64,000 nt of DNA from assembly GCF_018139145.2 (NCBI RefSeq), contig NC_059482.1, forward strand, positions 11,649,794 through 11,713,793, written 5' to 3'. The stretch comes from Gymnogyps californianus (taxonomy: Eukaryota > Chordata > Aves > Accipitriformes > Cathartidae). The notes below the pieces were generated by a model. That model did not search any database and had not been told where the DNA came from. It saw only the letters and a program-made list of their open reading frames with translations. The position numbers and the translations under genes are program-made. Below are positions 36,667 through 47,165 of this stretch, in pieces. Position 1 is the stretch's first letter. Each line of letters starts with the position of its first letter.

Positions 36667-37271
36667 TGTCGTGGTTTAACCCCAGTCAGCAACTAAGCAC
36701 CACACAGCCGCTTCCCCCTCCCCCCTTCCAGTGGGGTGGGGTGGAGGAAAGGAAAAAAAAAAGTAAAACTCGTGGGTTGAGATAAGAACAGTTTAATAAC
36801 TAAAGTAAAATATAATACTAACAATAGTAATAATGAAATATAATAATAATAATAGTAATAAAAAGGAATATAACAAAAAAAGGAAGGGGGGGGGAGGAAA
36901 AAAAAACAGTGATGCACAATGCAATTGCTCACCACCCGCTGACCAATGCCCAGTTAGTTCCCGAGTCGCGATCCGCGCCTCCCGGCCAACTCCCCCCAGT
37001 TTATATACTGGGCATGACGTTCCATGGTATGGAATACCCCTTTGGCTAGTTCAGGTCAGCTGCCCCGGCTATGCTCCCTCCCAGCTTCTTGCACACCTGC
37101 TTGCTGGCAGAGCACGGGAAACTGAACAGTCCTTGGCTGAAGATAAGCGCTACTTAGCAACAACTAAAACATCAGTGTGTTATCAACATCATTCTCACAC
37201 TAAATCCAAAACACAGCACTGTACCAGCTACTAAGAAGAGAGTTAACTCTGTCCCAGCCGAAACCAGGACA
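36667..37271 (+). mobile_element. Solo LTR of an avian endogenous retrovirus (ERVL-like)
   Basis: This 605-bp element begins TGTCGTGGTTTAACCCCAG and ends ACCAGGACA (TG...CA termini). It is flanked by the perfect 5-bp target duplication ATTAA (36662-36666 and 37272-37276). Internal landmarks known from the abundant neoavian LTR are present in order: AACTCGTGGGTTGAGATAA, an A/T-rich (TAA)n segment, GTGATGCACAATGCAATTGC, AGTTTATATACTGGGCATGACG, GGTATGGAATACCCC, and CATCAGTGTGTTATCAACAT. No internal retroviral genes are present, so this is the product of LTR-LTR recombination. The 5-bp duplication points to an ERVL-like integrase; the class is inference. Confidence 0.93.
36833..36905. repeat. A/T-rich (TAA)n and poly(G)/poly(A) low-complexity within LTR
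   Basis: AATAATAATAATAG-type repeats followed by GGGGGGGG and A-runs. It is a feature of this LTR family rather than an independent insertion. Confidence 0.8.
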
Positions 37272-37276
37272 ATTAA

Positions 37277-40200
37277 TAAAGGAGAAAAGTAATTCCCATG
37301 TGGTCTAGACCCTACCATAGATGCAAATGATCTCTTGATGACTTAAGTTAAATGTAAATGATCCATAAGCCCTGCACTTAGTTATATAAATACTTCCATC
37401 TAGTAAGCCTTTCTAAAAGGCCCCAGAACATTCATGCTGGTGTGGAACAGCCCCTTTTTTAATGGAAAATACTGACCCACTATCAACTGTCCTGTCTTAT
37501 TCAACCTAAATACCAGCTGTGTTGGCTGTGGTAACTCTCAGCAATTGTTTCTCTGACAGGGAGCAACAGGGTTCTGTGCTTCACTTTTGGCAACTGAGTG
37601 TCAGATTGCAGACAACAAGCGTGGATTCATACTCCCCATGCTATGGGTTCTGTGGCATGCAGGTTTTTAAATCATCATCTTCCTTTTAAAATCATTATGT
37701 TTTAGTAAAATAAAATCCAGTATTGTAGCACCCAACATTAAAACATGTTGCATGAATTCTTTTTAGAACTGTGCAACTCATGTAATTAAAAATCTGGAAT
37801 TTTTGCCTGCTTTTAAAGAATATAGGAGTTATTTTCCTAAAATTAAATTTTACTTTGCCATGTTAAATTTCACTTAATGTTATATTTACCACATTTATGT
37901 CATAAATGTGAGCAGTTTGTACTGCTCATATTCCCCATTAATAGAATGTTGGGGTTTGTTAACGAATGTAGGATTTATGTTCATATTAATATATTACATG
38001 TAATTTGCATAAAATTAACATCTAGTTTAATTGTTTAGGCCTGAAAGAATTATTCGAAGGGAATAATTTAGACTCCAAAAACTTACTCCCATTTCCTATC
38101 TTTAATTACAGCAGTAGAAGGAAAAAACCCAGACATTTTTGCAGTATGGGAACCAATTCATAGCTGGTTCATTTTTTACTTAGAAACACAAGTAGTTTGC
38201 ATGCACTTTTTGTTTGGAATTAGAAACCTCTCAGCCCTGGGCTCTTGCTGAATTACTAAGTTTTGATTATACCTAGCTCCACTGTTAACTATACGGCCAT
38301 GTCACATGACATCGTTGCTACCTCCTAGTTGAAGGGCAGTGCCTTTTCACCATTGCTTTATGAGGATTTAGATACCAAAACATCTTGCAAACAGCCTAGC
38401 AGTCACTGGCTTTTTACTTTCTGAAATATTATTGCAAACAAAATATCATTTTTATGCTTCCCTAAAATGAATGAAAAAGATGATGGCTTCCATCAAAAGT
38501 CTTCTGATTTTATTCATATGAATTCTGATAATATTTATTTAAAGCACTCTGTAGCTCAGCTGTCAGCTGCCTTTAAAAACTAAGCAGAAGGAATGCTTTG
38601 TTCCAAGCATCATAATTTGAGGTAGCCAGTCCTGTTTTCCTCTAAAACTTTGAAATGTCCTTGTAACCTCCCAACTTCAGTTTCTAGATTTTTATGGGAC
38701 TGTGATCCTTTCAGGAAAAACCTGCTGATCGTTTGACTCACCTGGTTTGTGATTAACTCTTATTGCACTTAAGATTAAGACTTGTTTTACCTAAAGCATA
38801 GGATTCCAGTTTGAACAGAAAAATGTAAATATGAAGGTCTTGTGGAACTCATGCAGTAGTGAGTAATGTCTCCTTATTTTTATGAACAGGACTGGCATGC
38901 TGAATGTTATTGTGTGCAACTTCTCTTTCTATGAAGGCTTAGAAGGCGGAATAGGTGTTAATTCAGCAGGCAGGAGTGCCAAATCCTTTCTCTGGATGTT
39001 TTTGAATGACCTTTGGAATCCCTGCAGGAAATGAAGGGCCATATCTCACATCACCTGCCAGTGGTTGCAGGAGAGCCGGTGCTGCCCCGTCAGCCTGCTG
39101 CATGGTCAGTCTTGAGGTGAAATCACTCTGTGGCAGGGTCAACACGCTGCAGATGGGAACTTCAGCACTGTATGCCAGCTTGTAAGTGTAAGCTGCCTCT
39201 TTAAGTCTCATCTTTGTGCAGTGGTTATTCTTAGGAGAGTCAGGGAAATTCTGATGCCAGAAGTATCACTACTATTAGCTTGAAACTGATGACAAAACTG
39301 CAATCGTTTTCAAGCTGAGATTGCCTCTGACTTGCTTCCTTCCTCTGTGCGTCTGTTGTTCTCCGGTGCTGGCAGTTGCTTTGATCATGGTTTGGATTCA
39401 TTGGTGATGTCACTGAGTGACTCTTAAGAACTTTGCAGAGCTTCCTTGTGACTCCCTTCCCTCTCGCTGCCTTTGACATTTTTCATTTAGTAGGCCAACT
39501 CCTGCTTAGATTACTCATGCCAGTAATCCCTGGGCTGGCAGTGGGATAATTAGAGAAAGCTGAGTTTAACTCAACAGGGAGGTCAAATTTTCAGATACAA
39601 GACGGCATCCACACTGAGCAGTAAAAGTGCTTTCTATTAGTATAGAGTCAATACTTATAAAACCTGACATTTTAAAATATGAGTCAAGTGTGGCCCCAAA
39701 CCTTTCTGCCACTGAAGTCAAATGCTTTATGACATTAATAAAAAAAGGGTTGCACCAAAGGTGTATTATCTTCATATTTCCAGGTCTTAGTCCTTAATTC
39801 CGTAGATACTTTAAGCATCGAATATCTGCAGGCTGGGAATCAAAAACTCTGAGCTACTGGGTAGCGAGGCTATCCCATTGTCTGACTTGTGAATCACACA
39901 ATAGCTTCAATGTAAGAGAAGTGTAAAAAGCCCACCAGATCCTTGAATTCTCTGAGAGGCCTTGTGCAGTTCTCATCCTGAAGTCTGCCATGGATTCAGC
40001 AATGTGTTCATCTGTGGAAGGACAGCATGAGGCTTTCATATCCGTACTATACTACAGAATGTAACTTTTTACCACATTTTTACTCTTCAGTTTAATTTTG
40101 ATCCTTGTAACAATCTCCCCTAAAGGGGAGTAAAGTTGATTTAGAGAGGATGAGAACATAGAATTTAGTCCATGTCGGGGACTAAGTTTTGTGACAGGAT

Positions 40201-41449
40201 GTGTCACATACTAAAATACATAATTAAGAAATGGCATGACTCTATTTTTATAAGCTGCTCTTCCTCTTCCTTTCCAGTCCCATCACTCTCACTTTTCATA
40301 TCTTGTTCTTCTGATTGTAAATTCTTTGTGTAGCAAAGGGTCTCTTTCTATACTTCTGGAAAGTGCCTAACATATTCTGGTATTTCCATAATATAAATCT
40401 TTTTATTTTATTTTTGCAGATACTGCCAGAATAATATCCAGAGTGCAAACAAGAACTACTTAGAGTGATGAAGCCTGAGCCATGCTGTACCATCTTCTTT
40501 TTGAAAGTGTTTTGAGGTCAGCAAAAGGTAACATCTAAGTCAGTGGCAAGGTTCCTCATTAGTTAAGTAGCCTTCTCAAAATGTATTAGCCCATCTTTGT
40601 AAATGTACCTTGTGAAAACTGGATGATTTGGGATTGACTATACATGGTCTCCTTACACATTGCCAAAGTTATGCTTACCCCAATAAACTACCTTTTGCAT
40701 TGAAAGAACAGGTGTGAATAATGTTACAGGATGACAACCTGAATATTTTCAAAGGATTAATGCAAAGTCAGAACACATGTATAATAGACAAACGAGTATT
40801 TTCTTCTTGTGTGATTCAGTGTTACATTGCAGTGTTCACATAGGTGTGCTCTGGAACAGTTACCAATATACATGTTCAGCCTTAGCTGCTACTTTAGTTA
40901 GTATTGCAAATTAGTATTTTTAGGAGGAGCTGATAATCGTAATATGCTTTGGGTATCAGAGTGAATTACTTCTACAAGTGAGGAGATGCTGTTGCTCTAA
41001 CTAGCAGGATTTTGTTAAATAGTGGTGCTAACCCAGGTGTGCAGTCCAGCTGACTTTATGCATGACAAGACTATCAAGACCCTGTTATTTCAGTATCTAG
41101 TTTTAGGTGCAGTTCAGGACACTGAGATTTGTGAGGCTAAGTTCCTTTCATAGCTTATGTAGGCACTTTGAGAGCATCTAAATAAATGCCTGAAGTTGGT
41201 GTCACCTGTGTGCAAACACAAGTACAAGCTATGTTCCAGTTTTCTGAATTTACAGGAGGTTAAATCTCCATTTTTGGATTACATCTTGGATGATGCCATC
41301 AAAAGTAGCCAGCCATATTCTAGGAGTTATAATCTTCAGAGAGTATTTTGAGAACACTCTGCCCCTAAAAGCAGAGTTGGGAACTGAGTTTGGAGTATGA
41401 TAACTACCCTATTACTATTCTGCTGCATAATTTGTATGCCAGCTAAGGG
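37277..41449. other. CEBPG-CEBPA intergenic DNA
   Basis: No genes are recognised. The 37640-38200 part is very AT-rich, with homeodomain-like TAAT words and an octamer word ATTTGCAT at 38003-38010, and could be conserved non-coding DNA. Nothing else in the block can be named. Confidence 0.5.
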
Positions 41450-41513
41450 TCTGCACCAGTTCCTACTGAGATCAATGCGAGTCTTCAATTCAATAGACTA
41501 GGGCTAGGATCTA
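41450..41513 (+). repeat. Ancient CR1/L3-type repeat 3' fragment
   Basis: CAGTTCCTACTGAGATCAATGCGAGTCTT, AATTCAATAGACTAGGG and CTAGGATCTAG follow the order of the amniote repeat words CCCACTGAAGTCAATGGGAGTCTT, CATTGACTTCAATGG and TTGGATCAGG. It is an old, strongly diverged copy. Confidence 0.55.
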
Positions 41514-41523
41514 GAAAAAAATA

Positions 41524-41569
41524 AGCTGTATTTCCTATATGCTCTCAGCTGTATTTCCTATATGCTCCC
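41524..41569. repeat. Perfect-to-near-perfect 23-bp tandem duplication
   Basis: Two adjacent 23-bp units (41524-41546 and 41547-41569), each containing GCTGTATTTCCTATATGCTC, differ at one position. Confidence 0.95.
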
Positions 41570-41749
41570 TTAAGGATACAACAGCAAAAATCAAAAAGAA
41601 AAGAATGACGTTTTCTTGGCAGTTCACTTCAGAAATAAATTTATTTCAAGATAAAAATTAATTTAACTTTTCCATTAAAAAAAATTTTAAAATAGCAAGG
41701 AAGTGTATGAAAAATAAAGTGTTTCATTTGTAGGGAAGCAGTAGTCAAA

Positions 41750-41945
41750 CTTTTGCATGCGCATTGGTTGTAATATTAGCTCAAGACATAGGAGAGATGA
41801 AATTCTCAGCTTTGCTACTTATTTCTTGTATGGCCTTGGCAAGTCATTCCGTCTCCCAGCTCTCTAGCTGTCAAATAGAGAGTAACAACACTGCTCCACC
41901 TCCCAGGGAGATGTAACCATGAATGAATTAAAGATTGTGAGCTAT
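41750..41945 (+). repeat. MIR-like SINE
   Basis: The block contains AGCTTTGCTACTTATTTC, ATGGCCTTGGCAAGTCATTCC, CTAGCTGTCAAATAGAGA, CTCCACCTCCCAGGGAG and ATGAATTAAAG in the order of the MIR core and 3' region (TGCCACTTACTAGC, TGACCTTGGGCAAGTCAC, TCATCTGTAAAATGGG, CTACCTCACAGGGTTG, GATTAAATGAG). This is the best preserved of the ancient SINE copies in the window. Confidence 0.65.
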
Positions 41946-44900
41946 TCATGATGAGAGAAACCACTGAAGTTTGTAAGGTAGACAGAAGATTGGAAAGTAA
42001 ATTCAGGTGTGAAAGAAGGGAGGTTATTGTTTAGTCTGAGGTAAAAGACTAGAGAGAGGATGGATGATTTGTGGATAGGCCAAATATTGAGCAAAGGGGT
42101 AACTGATGCATACCAGTAGGAGAACTGTAAACACGATTTGGGGAAGTCTTGAGGCAAAGGTGATGGCTTTATACTGCAGAAGAAAACAGTATGGTGAGAG
42201 GTGAGGAGCGATACTATCACATCCTTTTTTTTGTGGTATTTCAACTGTATGTTCTTTGGAACAGAACTTAATCCTGTATCTGAAAAGCATTCGGAATGTT
42301 CTGGGCACCATGAATATGGTCAGTGAAATATGGTCCTAACTGTAAAACAGGAACTATGTATGTAATCGCTCATTAACCATGCAAAAATTGTGAACGGATA
42401 AACCACTTACAACTTCACAGACTGATTGTACATGATTACAGGTGACAAGTTGGAAACAGATTGGGTTATGAGTGCCATTTGAATGGAGGTGAGCAGTAAT
42501 CAGGCAAATGGAAGTGAAAAGATGCTCCCAGTCAGCTAGCTTGGTAGTTGCAAAGGACTGATCTGTCAGGAGAGGAGCCAGAAGTCAGTAGAGCACAAGG
42601 ACAGCAAGGGTTGAGGACACAGTCATAGAGACCCTGAAGACGAGGGGAATGATACGAAAAGGGAAGAGAAAGATAGCATGGATTTGAGTTGGTTCACTTT
42701 GGAGTTGTAAACAGCGTTTCTCCAAAGGAGAAAAGCTGTAATGATAAGTAATTAAATCATCTGTCATTGGACCAAACTGCACATCAAGAATGGTAATCAG
42801 TCACCAGCTGCCTTGCCCAGCTGAAGGGAAGGTCCTGGTTGACTTGTCATACCATGCTGCATACTGATCTACCGGCCTCCAGGGCTTTGGCACATAAAGC
42901 CTTTTCCTTTGAAAATTGTCATGTGTGGCAGCTTTTATGTGCAGTATCATGTTACCTCTCCCTGGCGCAGAAAACACAGGAGAGGGGAGAAGTTTGTGTT
43001 TCATTACACCACAAGAAGTAAGATGGTAGATTGACAGCTCTTTATTCGCATAGGAAACTACTGCTGCTCCATCCCTGCCTACTTCCCTGGTGCACTTGGG
43101 GCACAGTGCTACACCCCGCTGAGGATAATGTCCCCTTGTCACTTCCAGGACAGCTGTACTGTCCTTTCTGCTCCACAGTGCCTGTCCCTGCCCTAGCCAG
43201 ATCTGTCTCCTTTCCCCCTCATCCCTTCGGCAGGTGGGAGAGAGGAGAGGTTGGGCCATGCTGCTATTCACCCGAAGAAGTTTTGCGTGCAGACAGGACA
43301 TTCTGGAGCATTGTCAGTAGCAATGAAATATTCTAGTTTAACAAGGTAGTAAAATAAATGTGTAATAGCACTCTGATTCTTAATGGGGCTGCCACATGCC
43401 ATGTTCTGTATATACTTCCGAGCTGTTGGATCAGAAAGCAGAGCGCTGTACTGTGCACACAGCCTATAAAACCAGCCTGGATCCTGTAGCCAGGTAACCT
43501 GTTTTGCAGCCCGTGGGAGTCAAAGGCCTGAGAACAGCACAGGAGCCGAGTTCAGGTGAAATGAAGAGACTTCAGTGTTCTAGTGCAATTAAAAACTCTT
43601 AGCGGTCACAAAATTCACCTTATATAAAGCAGATAGAGATTCACATTCCTCCACGATTATGTTTTTCTATTCAGTTTCCTTCCCTACTAGCAGAAACCAG
43701 TGCAGCTGACTTTGTATAAATGACTTTTGGTGCTGGTTTGAATTGTGGAGCACTTCTCCCGTCCTCCCCTAGCTTCTAGACAGTGAGATCTGCTTTGAGG
43801 TGGAAGAATAGCACCCTCAAGAGTTGACAGCCACACTGCTTCAGGGATCCATAGTATGCAACACACATCCTTCCTCTTTTAGTTAAATTAACTCCCTGAC
43901 ACATGTAACTGAAGCAACGAGAACGAAAGTTTTCTCTTGACATAAGATTTGAAATATTTGGTATCAGTCACTGTTGATATGAATGTGGAAATACGCATTT
44001 GTGCTTGTCTGAGGGATGATCAGGTTCTAAACATTTTATTTGCCTTCAAAGAAGGAGGGACAATAAAAAGATGAAGAATTGTCTTATTTGCCTAAGTCTA
44101 GGAACCTCATTTTATACCATATTAAAACAATTTGAACAGGAATTTATGTTTTCATGTAAAAAGAGATTATTTAAAAGTTCTTAGCTTAGATAAAAGGGGT
44201 CTATGTAAAAAAAAATACTGAGCAAACTAGTCCTTAAATTGTGGGGACTTGTTCGTTAATTACAGTAATTAGGAATGGAATCTGATCCTAAACTTTCTGA
44301 TTTACTTTGAATTTCTTTTAATATGTGGTTAGGCCTTAATTTCAGAATGATTATAAAATGTGAGAGCGTTTTAAGAGTAGAGAGGCGTAGGTATTGTTAT
44401 TAAATGACAAACTTAGTTACATGCGTCTGCTGTTTCATGCAGCACTGACCTTTTATTTTAAATGTCCATGGCCTATTCCGGTTTCTGCTGACTTCAGAGT
44501 CAGATAAGGCCTTTCGAAAGCTCCAAGTATAAACTGCTTACCAGCTACTATTCCAGATGATATTTCTCCCAGCAGGCAAAAAGTCCAGCTCTGGGTTTGT
44601 CCATTTTCTGGGAACGGGTTCACTTGAGTAGAACAAGCAGAATTTGGACAGTGGGGTGCAGTCAGGGACATTTTACTTTCCACTCTGAAGTGTCCAAAAC
44701 TCACTCCTGTCACAGACTTGAGGCTCTTCCTCTGTGTCATGACTTTGTTCAGAGTTCTTCTTACTAGTGTTTTGGTTGTTTAGACAGTGCTACAGCTCCC
44801 CATGGACCACTGAAGCACCCCTGCGAGGCACTCCTGCTGCGTTGAAGCCAACGTGTAATTTTAGAAAATACTGACTGTATATAAAAAGAATTTAGGATTT

Positions 44901-45589
44901 TTTTTTCCTGTTGATAGTGAAAGGTGAAAAGTATATTCTGTAGTCTGTAAATTAATATGTTTCCCTGCTTCAATTACAGAATCCATTCTCCTAAGAGGAT
45001 ACTAGAATGCAAAAGCCAACTGACTCCACTGGCCTTGCTTTTGCTCGTGAAACAGAGGTTCACCTGTGCATTGTGTGATACAAAAACATGGGTTCCTGGT
45101 ACACTGTAATTTTGTTTCCTGTTTAAGACTTTGTCAATTATTTTTAATTGCAAGGAATCTGTCAAACCCGCTCTGAGCAAGGAATTTACTGTCACAAGTT
45201 TCTGTTTTACTAGAACATCCAAAACAGAATTGCAGCCACTTTTTTTTCTCCAGCCATCACTATGTTTGAATCATTTTCTCTGCAAATCTTCCTGTAGCAA
45301 TTTTAAGCCTGCATCTGCTCCAGCGGCCTTGGCTTGTCCTTTCTCTATGCCAGTTTCGAAGGGACCTTCTGGACCAGCAGAGCTAAATGCCCGTGGGGCT
45401 TCCTAAGGTGCACCTGGGAGGTGTGCAAGGGAGGACAGATACATCTGCTCTGCAGACTGCGAGGGATCGCAGCAGGAGGAAATTAGGTGCATCCTCACCC
45501 CTCCCGAGCTGAAGCTTGAAACGGGGGCTCCTAGGAAGGCTGTGGCTTTACACAGGAGCTGCTGTAGGAACATACCCTTGCTGCCCTGG
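41946..45589. other. Intergenic DNA upstream of CEBPA
   Basis: No gene recognised. A 166-codon minus-strand frame at 42801-43301 has no recognisable domain. Promoter-distal regulatory elements of CEBPA may lie here but none can be named from sequence. Confidence 0.5.
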
Positions 45590-46845
45590 GAGAGGAGTCG
45601 CGGTGGCTGAGACACGCAGCTCCTCTCTCCAGTGCCGCGGTGCGGGAACATCGATCGCCGCCTCCGAAGCCGCCAGGAAACGGAGGCTGGGAAGGCAAAC
45701 AGCGTCTCCACGGAGGCTGCCGCCGCGGGGCCGGGCACACGCCGCGTTACCTGGCTACTGCCGCGCTGCGCGCCGTGGGGAGCGGGGCCCGGCTGCGCCC
45801 CGGTTTATCTCGGGTAAACGCCGGGAGTCGGTCCGCGCTCGACACTGGTCGAGATTGCTGTGTGTGCATTTTGGGAAATCTGTAATTAAATTTACCTGCT
45901 TGATTCGTGCGGGGGCTGAGGGGGGAGACCCGCGCGTTTATCCCACCCTTCCTGCGTACAGCGAAAGCCGCGGGGCTGCCGGCGCCGGGAGCGCACCGCA
46001 CTGGGCTCCCGCCGCGGGGCGGCCGGCGGCACCGGGGCCGCTGGCCCGCAGGTGGCCCGGCTCGGGCTGTCCCGTCCCAGGAGCGCAGCTCCTCCGGGCC
46101 TGACTGACCGACAGCCAGCGCAGAAGAGGGTAGGGCGGCCTCCGGCCGATCACCACCGAGCAGAGCGGAGCCGGGGAGCCTCCGCTGCCCCCCCGAGGTC
46201 CCCGCCCCTGCCCGCCTGGCGCCATCCCCGGACGGGTCCTAGCGCCGCTCGGGGCCGGGCTCCGCGGGTCCCGCCGTGACCGAGCGAGCCCCGCGGGTCC
46301 CGCCGGTGAAGCCGGGCCGCAGCGGGATGCGGCGCAGCCCGCCCCGCTGGCCTGCTCCGAGCCCGCCCGGCGACGGGGCGCTGCCGGCAGGTAACCACCG
46401 CCGGTGAAGCAGCGCCTTGGGTCCCGCAGGCAAACACGGCGGGGCGAATATTCCCGACTGGCCAAATATTTGTAAGTACGCGCGGGTGATGGTGAACTTT
46501 GAGACTTTCTCTGTAGCGCGGCCGGGGAGTCGCTGGGTCGGAGCGCTCGGCGCAGGGGTGGGAGCGGGCGGTGGAAATGTACCAGCCGCCTTTGGCCGCT
46601 CTGCCCCGCCGAGCGGCCCCGGGCAGGGAGGGCGCAAAGTCCCCGCGCGGTTTCCCCGGGCCTCTTATCAGCGCGGAGCCTCCTCGGCGGGCGTAGCCCA
46701 GCGCCCTGCGCCCGCCGAGCTCGGGGCGGCGGCGGCGGGGGGCCGGGGCGTACGGGCCGCTCTCCCTGCTCTCCCCGCGGCGGCTCCCGGGGGAGGGCGG
46801 CCGGGCGGCTCTGCCCTGCCGGGGCGCTAAGACCCGGCTGCGCGG

Positions 46846-46858
46846 TGGTCAAAGGTTC
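46846..46858 (+). promoter_or_regulatory. DR1-type nuclear receptor site in CEBPA promoter
   Basis: TGGTCAAAGGTTC is two AGGTCA-like half-sites separated by one A, the arrangement bound by HNF4, COUP-TF and PPAR/RXR. It lies about 65 bp upstream of the TATA box. The match is by eye; function is inference, though CEBPA is a liver and fat regulator. Confidence 0.4.
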
Positions 46859-46873
46859 CCAGCAGGAGGTTGG

Positions 46874-46887
46874 ACACTAGAGGGCGA
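46874..46887 (+). promoter_or_regulatory. CTCF-like core motif in CEBPA promoter
   Basis: ACACTAGAGGGCGA resembles the CTCF core CCASYAGRKGGCRS at 12 of 14 positions. It lies 24 bp upstream of the TATA box. By-eye match only. Confidence 0.4.
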
Positions 46888-46910
46888 TCCCCGGCCCTGC
46901 TGCGGGGGTG

Positions 46911-46918
46911 TATATATA
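46911..46918 (+). promoter_or_regulatory. CEBPA TATA box
   Basis: TATATATA in the context GGGGGTGTATATATACGGC sits in the CpG island about 255 bp upstream of the start codon. Transcription would begin near 46940-46946, giving a 5'UTR of about 220 nt. A TATA box within a CpG island is also a feature of the mammalian CEBPA promoter. Confidence 0.8.
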
Positions 46919-47140
46919 CGGCACGCAGGACCGCGGCAACCCACTAGCAACAGGGCAGGCAGGCAGCGAGCGGGGCTCGGGCGGGCTGGGGCGGGGGACG
47001 GGCTCCGGGCGCGCCGCGCCGCGCCGCACCGTGCCGCCGTGCCGTTCGCCGCCGAGGGCCGGGGTGCCGCGGGCTTGGTAGAGCCGCCGCTGCCGCCGCC
47101 GCCGCCCCGTCCGAAACCTGGATTGCAGGAGCCCTTCACC

Positions 47141-47158
47141 ATGCCCGGCAGACTGTAG
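47141..47158 (+). promoter_or_regulatory. CEBPA upstream ORF (5 codons plus stop)
   Basis: ATG CCC GGC AGA CTG TAG encodes the peptide MPGRL. Its stop ends exactly 7 nt before the p42 ATG. A uORF of the same length and spacing is conserved in mammalian CEBPA and C/EBP-beta-type genes, where it senses initiation factor activity and directs reinitiation at the downstream start that makes p30. The uORF ATG has A at -3; the p42 ATG has T at -3 and G at +4. Confidence 0.85.
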
Positions 47159-47165
47159 GTGCTTC

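Noticed and set aside
42801..43301. 166-codon minus-strand open frame
   Set aside because: No domain, no splice context and no recognisable family; chance frame.
45938..46852. 304-codon minus-strand frame upstream of CEBPA
   Set aside because: Lies entirely in the CpG island with repetitive Arg/Pro/Gly/Ala content; no domain and overlapping frames on the other strand.
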